From an uncultured Clostridia bacterium (GTDB lineage Bacteria > Bacillota > Clostridia > TANB77 > CAG-508): a stretch of 56,659 nt of DNA. The translations under genes and the position numbers were made by a program. Positions 28,275 through 35,508 of the stretch are shown here, piece by piece. Where the stretch lies: positions 1-56,659 of the forward strand of contig CALXAP010000012.1 of assembly GCA_944386325.1 (NCBI GenBank), given 5' to 3'. Every line of letters starts with the position of its first letter. The first letter of the stretch is position 1. The notes under the pieces are model-generated. The model saw only the letters and a list, made by a program, of their open reading frames with translations, had not been told where the DNA came from and ran no database searches.

Positions 28275-29549
28275 ATGCAAATAATAGAAAATACGAAGGT
28301 AAAAGAAAAATTATATATAGATAAATTGGAAAATGGATTAACTGTAATGATAATTCCTAAAAAGGGAATTAGAAAAAAGTATGCAATATGGGGTACACAT
28401 TATGGTTCTAATAATAGTAAATTCATGGCTTCTGGTGAAAAGGAAATAACTATTGTACCAGATGGGGTGGCACATTTCTTAGAGCATAAAATGTTTGAGC
28501 AAGAAGGTGGAACAAATAGTCTAGATGTTTTATCTGCTTTAGGTGTAAATGCTAATGCATATACAACAAATGATCATACAGCATATTTATTTGAGTCAAC
28601 AGAAAATTTTGAGCCTGCATTTGATGAACTTGCAAATTATATACAACATCCATATTTTACAGACGAGAATGTGGAAAAGGAAAAGGGAATAATAGGTCAA
28701 GAAATAATGATGTATGATGATGAACCTAATTGGGTAGTGTATATAAATGCAGTAAAAGCTATGTACTCAAAAAATCCTGTAAGATTAGATATTGCAGGAA
28801 CAATAGAGTCTATAAGTAAAATAGATAAAGATATTTTATATAAATGTTATAATACATTTTATAATCCAAGTAATATGGTTTTAGTATTATGTGGCGATTT
28901 TGAACCAGAAAAAACTATAGAATATGTAAAACAAAAGCAAGTAAATAAAGAAAAAGTTGGAAAAATAGATAGAATATATGAAGAAGAACCTGAAGAAATT
29001 AATCAAAAAGAAATAATAAAAAAGATGGAAGTTAGTATACCTTCTTTTATAATAGGATATAAAGATAAAGTTGTAACAAACGATATTGTAAAAAGACATA
29101 TAGCAGTAGAAATAATATTAAATTTGATAATAGGAAAGAGTTCAAATTTATATAAAGAATTATATAATAGTGGATTGATGCTACAAGAAGCGGAGCTAGC
29201 TTATGAGTTTACAGATAATTATGCATATATTATGATAGGTGGACAATCTAAAAAGCCAAAAGAAGTTCAAGAATATTTAAATAAAGAAATAGAAAATATG
29301 AAAAAATCTGGATTAAATGAAGAAGATTTCAAAAGAATAAAAAGAATGATATATGGTGATTATGTAAAAGAATTCAATGAAGTAGGAGATATCTCAAGAA
29401 TGTTTTTAGCAGATTACTTTAAAGGTATAAATAGTTTTGACTATATAGAAGAGATTGAGAAAATAGATATAGAATATGTTATGAGTGTATTTAAAGAAGT
29501 ATTTAATGAAGATAAACAAGTAATAAGCATTGTTGAGCCATTAAATTAA
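28275..29549 (+). CDS. M16-family zinc metallopeptidase (YmfH-like)
   Basis: A 424-aa active M16 peptidase. The zinc motif HxxEH is HFLEH (about residue 67), with the third ligand in the downstream EKEKGIIGQE segment, and AYTTNDHTAYLFE follows as usual. In Bacillus the ymfF-ymfH pair is linked to processing of small peptides; here that is only an inference from homology and gene order. AATAGGAGGCAAAT precedes the ATG. Confidence 0.9.
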   Translation: MQIIENTKVKEKLYIDKLENGLTVMIIPKKGIRKKYAIWGTHYGSNNSKFMASGEKEITIVPDGVAHFLEHKMFEQEGGTNSLDVLSALGVNANAYTTNDHTAYLFESTENFEPAFDELANYIQHPYFTDENVEKEKGIIGQEIMMYDDEPNWVVYINAVKAMYSKNPVRLDIAGTIESISKIDKDILYKCYNTFYNPSNMVLVLCGDFEPEKTIEYVKQKQVNKEKVGKIDRIYEEEPEEINQKEIIKKMEVSIPSFIIGYKDKVVTNDIVKRHIAVEIILNLIIGKSSNLYKELYNSGLMLQEAELAYEFTDNYAYIMIGGQSKKPKEVQEYLNKEIENMKKSGLNEEDFKRIKRMIYGDYVKEFNEVGDISRMFLADYFKGINSFDYIEEIEKIDIEYVMSVFKEVFNEDKQVISIVEPLN

Positions 29550-29599
29550 AAAAATTGCAATATTTAAACAAGCAAGATTATTTATAATAGTAGAGTAAT

Positions 29600-29623
29600 G
29601 TAGGGGAAAGCAGTGTTCGCCCG
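29600..29623. repeat. Family B palindrome
   Basis: GTAGGGGAAAGCAGTGTTCGCCCG, the same variant as at 12270, with a GGGGAAAGC left arm that no longer pairs perfectly. Confidence 0.7.
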
Positions 29624-29722
29624 ATTGCTTCAAAGTAATCACTTAAAAATAAAAAAGAATTTTTAAAATAATATTATGGCTATTTCACATCTGAAAGAGT
29701 TATTTTATTAAGAGAGGAAATT

Positions 29723-30550
29723 ATGGTTACTTTTCCTAGCTTAGGTTTAGAATTTAATATAAATAGAGTTGCATTTAGTATTTTTGAAATAGATATATAT
29801 TGGTATGCAATATTAATTGTAAGTGCAATACTAATTGCCTTTTTAATATTAAAAATAAATGATAAAAAATGTAATATAGACTATAAAGATATATTAGATT
29901 TAAGTATTTTTTTAATACCTATTTCGATTATTTGTGCTAGATTATATTATGTAGTTTTTGACTTGGATTATTTTTTAAAAAATCCAAGTCAAATATTTAA
30001 TATAAGAGATGGTGGTCTTGCAATATATGGTGGAATTATAGGTGGTGTAATTACATGTTATATATTTTGTAAGAAGAAAAATATAAAATTTTTAGATTTA
30101 TTAGATTACTTAGTTCCATGTTTAGCTTTAGGACAAGCAATAGGTAGATGGGGAAATTTTGTTAATGTAGAAGCATATGGAACTAAAACAGATAATTTTT
30201 TTAGGATGGGTATTTTAGAAAATGGTAAATATATAGAAGTACACCCAACTTTTTTATATGAATCTATATCTACATTTATAATTTTTATAATATTAATGTT
30301 TATGACAAAAAGGAGAAAATTTGCAGGAGAATTGACATATATATATTTAATATTATATTCTTTTGAGAGATTTTTTGTTGAAGGGCTTAGAACAGATAGT
30401 TTGATGCTATTTAATTTTAGAATTTCTCAAGTGCTATCTTTGGTGATTTTTGTATTTAGCTGTATTATGCTAATTATAAATATTATAAAAATAAGAAATA
30501 TGTCGAAAAATGCAGAAAAAAATAATACGAAATTATTGCAAAAGAAATAA
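29723..30550 (+). CDS. lgt: Prolipoprotein diacylglyceryl transferase
   Basis: An integral membrane enzyme that transfers diacylglyceryl from phosphatidylglycerol to the lipobox cysteine of prolipoproteins. The 275-aa protein has about seven hydrophobic segments, the periplasm-facing RLYYVVFD region, GGLAIYGGIIGG, and the Lgt signature GRWGNFVNVEAYG with HPTFLYES downstream. AAGAGAGGAAATT precedes the ATG. The C-terminus is charged (KNAEKNNTK), as is usual. Confidence 0.95.
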   Translation: MVTFPSLGLEFNINRVAFSIFEIDIYWYAILIVSAILIAFLILKINDKKCNIDYKDILDLSIFLIPISIICARLYYVVFDLDYFLKNPSQIFNIRDGGLAIYGGIIGGVITCYIFCKKKNIKFLDLLDYLVPCLALGQAIGRWGNFVNVEAYGTKTDNFFRMGILENGKYIEVHPTFLYESISTFIIFIILMFMTKRRKFAGELTYIYLILYSFERFFVEGLRTDSLMLFNFRISQVLSLVIFVFSCIMLIINIIKIRNMSKNAEKNNTKLLQKK

Positions 30551-30555
30551 AAATC

Positions 30556-30585
30556 TTGATTTTTAATGTAAATTTATGGTATTAT
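30556..30585 (+). promoter_or_regulatory. Probable promoter of the Spo0E-like gene
   Basis: TTGATT (30556-30561), an 18-bp spacer, and TATTAT (30580-30585), about 100 bp upstream of the small ORF. Confidence 0.5.
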
Positions 30586-30688
30586 ATATGTACATTAAAT
30601 AATACATATGAAAAGAGCTATATATTATATATGGTATAAATGCAATTAAATAAAAATCTAATTAAAAAAAGATGGGAGAGTGATATAT

Positions 30689-30865
30689 ATGATAGATGAT
30701 AAAATTTGTGAATTAAGAGATAAATTAAATAAAAGCATTATAGATGGAGTAGATTATGGAATCATATATAAAATAAGTGTTGAATTAGATGACCTAATTG
30801 CAGAATACTATAGAGAAGAAAAAGATATGCAAGATGATAATAAAAAAGCTCTGACAGCAGTATAA
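30689..30865 (+). CDS. Spo0E-like sporulation regulator (aspartyl-phosphate phosphatase family)
   Basis: A 58-aa helical-hairpin protein. Two helices are visible, DKICELRDKLNKSIID and YKISVELDDLIAEYYRE, and the second carries the Spo0E-family signature SxELDxLI. Known members dephosphorylate Spo0A~P and delay sporulation. Start chosen at ATG 30689, though GTG 30680 is also in frame and closer to GGGAGAG. Its presence, with the SpoVD-like PBP and SleB-type domain, suggests a lineage with sporulation ancestry. Two hairpins follow at once. Confidence 0.7.
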   Translation: MIDDKICELRDKLNKSIIDGVDYGIIYKISVELDDLIAEYYREEKDMQDDNKKALTAV

Positions 30866-30870
30866 AATTT

Positions 30871-30900
30871 GTTGTGCAAAAAATTGCACAGCATTTTTTT
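30871..30900 (+). terminator. Terminator of the Spo0E-like gene
   Basis: TGTGCAA pairs with TTGCACA, followed by GCATTTTTTT. Confidence 0.75.
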
Positions 30901-30904
30901 ACAT

Positions 30905-30940
30905 AAAAAAACAAGCAACTCATTTGAGTTGCTTGTTTTA
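30905..30940. terminator. Bidirectional terminator for convergent genes
   Basis: AAAACAAGCAACTCA pairs with TGAGTTGCTTGTTTT, a 15-bp perfect stem with A- and T-runs on both flanks, between the Spo0E-like gene and the leftward gene at 30944. Confidence 0.85.
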
Positions 30941-30943
30941 GGG

Positions 30944-31543
30944 TTAAACCAAAAGATTCGGATCAAATGCTATTTGAAAACATTTGCTTCCCAAATATTT
31001 TTTAACAATTCGGTATGGACTTCCTGGCGTGTTACAGAGAAGCTCAATAATCTTTCTGTCAGTGCTATAGTCAAAAACTATATCATGATAACTAATACCA
31101 CCAGAGAGACCAGAATTAGCTCGTTCAGCAAGAATCTGATTTTTAATTCTTTCTCCCCACTGGGAAATAGCAGGATTCGCATATTGAACATATTGTCCGT
31201 TATAGGACAATGCTCCATGTTGCATTACTTTATAGTAACGCATGTCAGTTTCCCAGTCATTTCTTTCCCACATATTGTGGGATAAAATATCATACCGAGT
31301 ATCTCTTAATTGTCTAACACCTTTAAACTCATTTTGTATGAGTCGTTGAAATTCTTTCCTAAAGAAAGAATGCCAAATATCTCTCTCACTTCTAGCTTCG
31401 CAGGTTTGTATAAATGCTACCTGCATATGGCTAGGTAAGTGAGCATTGAAGATGCTGGACAATACTGTTGCCAGCAGTAACAGTATTGTAATCAGAGAAA
31501 TTTTTTTGACCCGTGCAGATTGAATATATAATGTTTTTGTCAT
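30944..31543 (-). CDS. Secreted or membrane-anchored protein, unknown, probably acquired
   Basis: Not recognised. The 199-aa product has a basic N-terminus and a hydrophobic signal or anchor (residues 13-33, KKISLITILLLLATVL), then an extracytoplasmic domain rich in Trp, Arg and Tyr (ERDIWHSFFRKEFQRL, HNMWERNDWETDMRYYK, GGISYHDIVFDYS). Base composition is visibly higher in GC than the neighbours, and it uses CGG, CCG, CTG and CGC codons that are very rare elsewhere here. This suggests transfer from another genome. A GGAGGG ribosome site lies just upstream on the minus strand. No catalytic motif seen. Confidence 0.7.
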   Translation of the reverse strand: MTKTLYIQSARVKKISLITILLLLATVLSSIFNAHLPSHMQVAFIQTCEARSERDIWHSFFRKEFQRLIQNEFKGVRQLRDTRYDILSHNMWERNDWETDMRYYKVMQHGALSYNGQYVQYANPAISQWGERIKNQILAERANSGLSGGISYHDIVFDYSTDRKIIELLCNTPGSPYRIVKKYLGSKCFQIAFDPNLLV

Positions 31544-31662
31544 GATAAACCCTCCCTAATAAGTATACATAAAAAAAGCTAACTTTATTATACAATATTT
31601 TGTAGAAAAAATCAATTATTTAATAAGTGTATCATGGAAATTTTATCAAATAATAGATTTAC

Positions 31663-31792
31663 AATTCACAGCATACGAATTTGATATAATAATATCTTAT
31701 AAATTTTTCTACTTACTCTGCAAAATAAATTATTCATTATTAATTATTCACTATTCATTGCAACCTTTGGTTGCAGATTAGTGTTCGCCCGC
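31663..31792. repeat. Mosaic of families A (left end), C and B (half)
   Basis: Positions 31663-31712 match the left tip and arm of family A (TTTACAATTCACAGCATACG, then TTTTTC). The block CTACTTACTCTGC starts a family C unit with GCAACCTTTGGTTGC at 31760-31775, which runs into half of family B (GTGTTCGCCCG) at 31780-31792. The gene-free stretch 31544-31966 otherwise holds only the promoter at 31885. Confidence 0.65.
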
Positions 31793-31884
31793 GCTACAGA
31801 GATATTTTTCAAAAAATTTTATATATTATTTTATTAATTGTTAATAGTATCAGAATAGATATCATGTGAGTTTTAAATAAAATA

Positions 31885-31913
31885 TTGATTTTTATATAAA
31901 AATGTTTTATAAT
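31885..31913 (+). promoter_or_regulatory. Promoter of the T4SS-like locus
   Basis: TTGATT (31885-31890), a 17-bp spacer, and TATAAT (31908-31913). Start of transcription would be near 31920, leaving a leader of about 47 nt before the first pilin gene. Confidence 0.7.
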
Positions 31914-31966
31914 GTTATTATACGTAGTGTAAAAAATTTAGAAAAATAAAAAGGAGGCCAATTATT

Positions 31967-32344
31967 ATGGATAATAAAATAGTGAAGTATATTACTCCTA
32001 TTATATTACTTATGGCAGTGCTTACAGCATTTATGACTACATCAGTATTTGCTGAAGTTGATGTAACAGATTTCGAAGGTAATACTAATGGAAATGCAGC
32101 AGCAAAAGTTACTGATATTTCCCAAAACATAATTGGAATTGTGCAAGTTGTTGGTACAGCAGCTGCAGTAGTTATGTTAGTTGTATTAGGTATAAAATAC
32201 GTTGTTGCGTCTGCTAGTGAAAAAGCTGAAATTAAAAAATCAGCTCCTATATATGTAGTTGCAGCAGTATTTATATTCGCAGCTGTTAATATCTTAGCAA
32301 TTATTCAAGATTTTGCAAAAGATGTAACAGATGTATCAATTTAG
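31967..32344 (+). CDS. VirB2-like T4SS pilin (paralogue 1)
   Basis: A 125-aa small secreted membrane protein. A signal peptide (residues 1-29, ending SVFA-EV) is followed by a short polar part and two membrane helices (about 52-75 and 88-108), separated by a basic loop YVVASASEKAEIKKSAP. This is the pattern of TrbC/VirB2 and 'T4SS pilin' families, which polymerise into a pilus or form a membrane platform. Three more paralogues lie downstream (32437, 32821, 33498). AAAAGGAGGCCAATT precedes the ATG. A hairpin with T-rich arm follows, so this first pilin could be made in excess over downstream genes. Confidence 0.8.
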   Translation: MDNKIVKYITPIILLMAVLTAFMTTSVFAEVDVTDFEGNTNGNAAAKVTDISQNIIGIVQVVGTAAAVVMLVVLGIKYVVASASEKAEIKKSAPIYVVAAVFIFAAVNILAIIQDFAKDVTDVSI

Positions 32345-32358
32345 TAAGTACATATAAA

Positions 32359-32399
32359 ATAAAATATCCTTCTGGAACTATTCCAAAAGGATATTTTAT
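32359..32399 (+). terminator. Intra-operon terminator/attenuator
   Basis: TAAAATATCCTT pairs with AAGGATATTTTA around a 13-nt loop; partial read-through could set pilin stoichiometry. Confidence 0.65.
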
Positions 32400-32436
32400 A
32401 ATCAGTACATAAATCCTTAAAAAGGAGGTTTTAGTT

Positions 32437-32811
32437 ATGAAAAAAAGTATGATAAAGATAATTTCTGTGTTGTTAATATTTTTCTCAATATTTACAATAA
32501 ATATTGTATCAAATGCTGATGTTTCTAGTATGATAAGTAGTTTTACTCCAAATACAGATACACAAGCAGCTTCTAAAGTAAATACAGTAGGACAAAACAT
32601 TGTAGGTATTATTCAAGTAGTAGGAATAGCTGTTTCAGTTGGTATGCTATTATTTTTAGGAATGAAATATGTAAAGGCAGCTCCAGATGAAAAAGCTAAT
32701 ATAAAACAAGCTTCTGTAATATACATAGTTGGTGCTGTTGTACTATTTGCAGCAGTTAATATTGTAAAATTAATATATACAATGGCAACAGAAGTTGTAC
32801 CAGCAGGGTAG
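32437..32811 (+). CDS. VirB2-like T4SS pilin (paralogue 2)
   Basis: A 124-aa protein with a signal peptide (1-28, ending VSNA-DV) and two membrane helices with the loop KYVKAAPDEKANIKQAS. The segment VNTVGQNIVGIIQVVGIAVSVGML is clearly similar to paralogue 1. AAAAAGGAGGTTTTAGTT precedes the ATG. The next pilin begins 9 bp after the stop. Confidence 0.8.
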   Translation: MKKSMIKIISVLLIFFSIFTINIVSNADVSSMISSFTPNTDTQAASKVNTVGQNIVGIIQVVGIAVSVGMLLFLGMKYVKAAPDEKANIKQASVIYIVGAVVLFAAVNIVKLIYTMATEVVPAG

Positions 32812-32820
32812 GTGATAAAT

Positions 32821-33177
32821 ATGAAAAATAAAATTTTAAGTATAATTATGATTTTATTTTTAGTATTTATGATTGCTACACCAGTTTTTGCAGATGATCC
32901 ACCTGGATATTCTCAAATGCAAAAAGTAACAGATGTAGGTGGAACAACTAAATTAGTAAGTGCTGGAAATAAAATATTAGGTGTAATATATGCTGTTGGC
33001 ATAGTTGCATCAATAGGAATATTATGTGTGATAGGAATAAGATATATGATGGCAAGTCCATCTGAAAAAGCAGATTTAAAATCAAGAGCAATGCCATTTG
33101 TTATAGGTGCTGTAATAATGTTTTGTGCAGTAAATATATTGCAAATTGTGGCAAAGATGGCAGAATGGTTACAATAA
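32821..33177 (+). CDS. VirB2-like T4SS pilin (paralogue 3)
   Basis: A 118-aa protein with a signal peptide (1-25, ending PVFA-DD), a short proline-containing mature N-terminus, and two membrane helices flanking MMASPSEKADLKSRAMP. Start ATG 32821 follows TAGGTGAT; a GTG at 32812 is in frame but lies in that site. It is tightly linked to paralogue 2. A terminator with an 18-bp stem (33176-33220) overlaps its stop. Confidence 0.8.
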   Translation: MKNKILSIIMILFLVFMIATPVFADDPPGYSQMQKVTDVGGTTKLVSAGNKILGVIYAVGIVASIGILCVIGIRYMMASPSEKADLKSRAMPFVIGAVIMFCAVNILQIVAKMAEWLQ

Positions 33178-33220
33178 AAATAGTGAAAATATATTGCTTT
33201 TATATATTTTCACTATTTTT
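33176..33220 (+). terminator. Terminator after the third pilin
   Basis: AAAAATAGTGAAAATATA (33176-33193) pairs with TATATTTTCACTATTTTT (33203-33220). It splits the pilin genes into two transcription units. The following 33221-33429 shows a TTGTAATATTACAA palindrome and no ORF. Confidence 0.85.
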
Positions 33221-33429
33221 ATCACATTTATAAATTTACATAATAGTATTATTAAAAACCAAAATTAATCTTGTAATAAAAAAATAATATAAATATAGTT
33301 ATAATTATATTAATTAAAATATGAGAGATTATTTGATAATCCCTAAGTGTTTAGATTTTATGTAATATAGTTGTAATATTACAATAACATAACATTTTGT
33401 ATAAATGACTGTATTGTTGTTTACAAATG

Positions 33430-33458
33430 TTGAAAAATAGGTAAAAATGAGGTATAAT
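33430..33458 (+). promoter_or_regulatory. Internal promoter before the fourth pilin and T4SS core
   Basis: TTGAAA (33430-33435), a 17-bp spacer, and TATAAT (33453-33458). Transcription from here would cover 33498 to 46126. Confidence 0.75.
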
Positions 33459-33497
33459 TAATGTGATTATAAGTATGTTTTTAATTGAGGTGAGGTA

Positions 33498-33884
33498 ATG
33501 AAAATAAAATTAATATTATTACCAATTATAATAATTTTTTCTATAATATTTTTTAATCCAACTGAGTCTTTAGCATTTCCAACTTTTGATGAAATGGTTT
33601 CACAAGCAGAAAGTTGGGTTGATAGTGGAAAAAATGGAAACATTGTTTCAGAACAAAAAGTATCAGAAATATTGCTACCAATAGGTCAATTTCTAATGGG
33701 AGTAGCTATTTTAGTGCTTATAATTGTTACTATTATATTAGGAATAAAATATATGTCTGCAGATCCTAGTACACAGGCAAAATTAAAACAGCAGATGATT
33801 GGTTTAGTTGTTGCTGCTGTTGTTATTTTTGGTGCTGTTGCAATTTGGAGATTAGTATATAGTTTTATGAATGATTTAATTTAA
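33498..33884 (+). CDS. VirB2-like T4SS pilin (paralogue 4)
   Basis: A 128-aa protein with a signal peptide (1-26, ending SLA-FP), a longer polar mature segment (FPTFDEMVSQAESWVDSGKNG), and two membrane helices around KYMSADPSTQAKLKQQM. It is more divergent than the other three and sits next to the PrgI gene under its own promoter, so it may be the structural subunit of the core complex rather than a surface pilin; this is inference. TGAGGTGAGGTA precedes the ATG. Confidence 0.8.
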   Translation: MKIKLILLPIIIIFSIIFFNPTESLAFPTFDEMVSQAESWVDSGKNGNIVSEQKVSEILLPIGQFLMGVAILVLIIVTIILGIKYMSADPSTQAKLKQQMIGLVVAAVVIFGAVAIWRLVYSFMNDLI

Positions 33885-33909
33885 TAAATACAAAGGAGGA
33901 GAAGTATTT

Positions 33910-34248
33910 ATGGGTACATATTATATTCCACGTAATCTAAGAGGAGAAACAAGAATTTTATATGTTTTTAGTGTTAAATCTTTAATTTCGACAGTTGTAG
34001 GTGGATTAGTAGGTTTAATATTTTATGCAATATTTGCAGTTTTAAACATTCAATTTGCAGGTGTTGTAACAGTAGCAATTTTTGCACTTATAGGATTTTT
34101 AGTAGGAACTGTAAAAATACCAACATTAACTGGAGTGCCATTTACTAAAAAAATAGGTGGGGAACCTTTAAGTGAGATAATAAGAAGATATATAAATTTT
34201 AGAATGAATAGAAAAATTTATGTTTATACAAAGGAGGAGAAGAAATAA
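33910..34248 (+). CDS. PrgI-family protein (VirB3-like)
   Basis: A 112-aa inner-membrane protein with a short N-terminus YYIPRNLRGETRILYVFS, two close membrane helices (about 25-47 and 50-70) and a cytoplasmic tail ending in YTKEEKK. Pattern and position before VirB4 match PrgI/TcpE, the VirB3 equivalent of Gram-positive type IV systems, which couples the membrane complex to the VirB4 ATPase. AAAGGAGGAGAAGTATTT precedes the ATG. The next gene starts directly after the stop, with its ribosome site inside this coding region. Confidence 0.85.
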   Translation: MGTYYIPRNLRGETRILYVFSVKSLISTVVGGLVGLIFYAIFAVLNIQFAGVVTVAIFALIGFLVGTVKIPTLTGVPFTKKIGGEPLSEIIRRYINFRMNRKIYVYTKEEKK

Positions 34249-35463
34249 ATGAGTCCAGTTAATATTTTAAATATAATACTAGTAATATTAGTTTTTGTAA
34301 TTGCAGGTTTAGTACTATTATATTTTTATATAGGTTATAGAAATAAAAATAAGACAAAAGAAGAAATTAAACTTGCAGAAAAGAAAGGAAAATCATCTGA
34401 ATATACATCTTCTGTACAAGCTAATTTGCCAAGAGAATCAATATTAAAATTTATGGAGTTTGATGAAATAAAAGATAATATGATTGTAAGAAAAAATAGA
34501 ACACAATATGTAATGGTTGTACAATGTCAAGGTGTAAATTATGATTTGCTTTCTGAAAAAGAAAAAATAGCTGTAGAAGAAGGATTTGTCCAATTTTTAA
34601 ATACTCTTAGATTCCAAATACAGTTATATGTTCAAACAAGAAGTTTAAATTTAAAAGATATTATAGAAGGATATAGAGATAGAGTAAAAGAAATACAAAA
34701 AGATGTTGAACAAATAAGAGCAAAAATTAGAGAAGTTTCAGATAGTGGAAATTTGCAATTACTAGAAAAATTAAGATTTGAAGAAAGAAGAAAAGTAAAT
34801 ATATTAGAATATGGTGCAGATGTATCTGAATATATTGCTAGAATGAGCTTAAATAAAAATGTTTTGCAACAAAAAACTTATGTTATTATTTCATATTATT
34901 CTTCAGAATTAGGAAATGTTTCTAATTATTCTAAAGAAGAAATAGATAATATGTGTTTTTCAGAATTATATACAAGAACTCAATCTATAATAAAATCATT
35001 AGCTTCATGTGAGGTATCTGGTAGAATATTAAATTCAGAAGAATTAGCTGAATTATTATATGTTGCATATAATAGAGACGATTCAGAATTATTACAAATA
35101 TCAAAAGCACTAGATGCACAATATGATGCTTTATATAGTACATCTAAAGATGTATTAGAAAAGAAAAAAGCAATGCTAGATAAGGAAATGGAAGAAAAAG
35201 CAGTAGAGATTGCTACAAAGAGTCTTGTTACAGCTGATGAGAAATTAGAACAAGAAAAAAAGATGAAAGAAAAAAGAAAAAAACAGTTAGAGAAAAAGGC
35301 TATAGAATTAATTGATGAATATAAAGATGATATGAGTAAAGAGCTATATGATACAACAATTGAAGAAGTGAAAAAAGAAGTAAATAAAGATGAAAATATT
35401 CCAGATGAAAAGGTTGAAGAACCTAAAAAAAGAAGGGGAAGAAAGAAAAATTCTGAAAAATAA
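34249..35463 (+). CDS. Membrane-anchored protein with TraC/VirB4 N-domain-like region
   Basis: A 404-aa protein with one N-terminal membrane helix (residues 5-27), then a domain LPRESILKFMEFDEIKDNMIVRKN...VVQCQGVNYDLLSEKEKIAVEEGFVQFLNTL that resembles the N-terminal domain of VirB4/TraC ATPases. No Walker motifs are present. The second half (about 130-380) is strongly charged coiled coil, ending in a Lys/Arg-rich tail (KKRRGRKK). The full VirB4 follows 33 bp later, so this looks like a free VirB4 N-domain paralogue that may tether or regulate the ATPase. The relationship is inferred from pattern only. Confidence 0.65.
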   Translation: MSPVNILNIILVILVFVIAGLVLLYFYIGYRNKNKTKEEIKLAEKKGKSSEYTSSVQANLPRESILKFMEFDEIKDNMIVRKNRTQYVMVVQCQGVNYDLLSEKEKIAVEEGFVQFLNTLRFQIQLYVQTRSLNLKDIIEGYRDRVKEIQKDVEQIRAKIREVSDSGNLQLLEKLRFEERRKVNILEYGADVSEYIARMSLNKNVLQQKTYVIISYYSSELGNVSNYSKEEIDNMCFSELYTRTQSIIKSLASCEVSGRILNSEELAELLYVAYNRDDSELLQISKALDAQYDALYSTSKDVLEKKKAMLDKEMEEKAVEIATKSLVTADEKLEQEKKMKEKRKKQLEKKAIELIDEYKDDMSKELYDTTIEEVKKEVNKDENIPDEKVEEPKKRRGRKKNSEK

Positions 35464-35508
35464 TGTACTATATAGTACTTAAGATTAATTTGAGAGGTGA
35501 ATTTGGTT

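Noticed and set aside
30869..31285. Rightward 138-aa ORF antisense to the secreted protein gene
   Set aside because: It runs through two terminator hairpins, starts without a ribosome site, and mirrors the codons of the real minus-strand gene.
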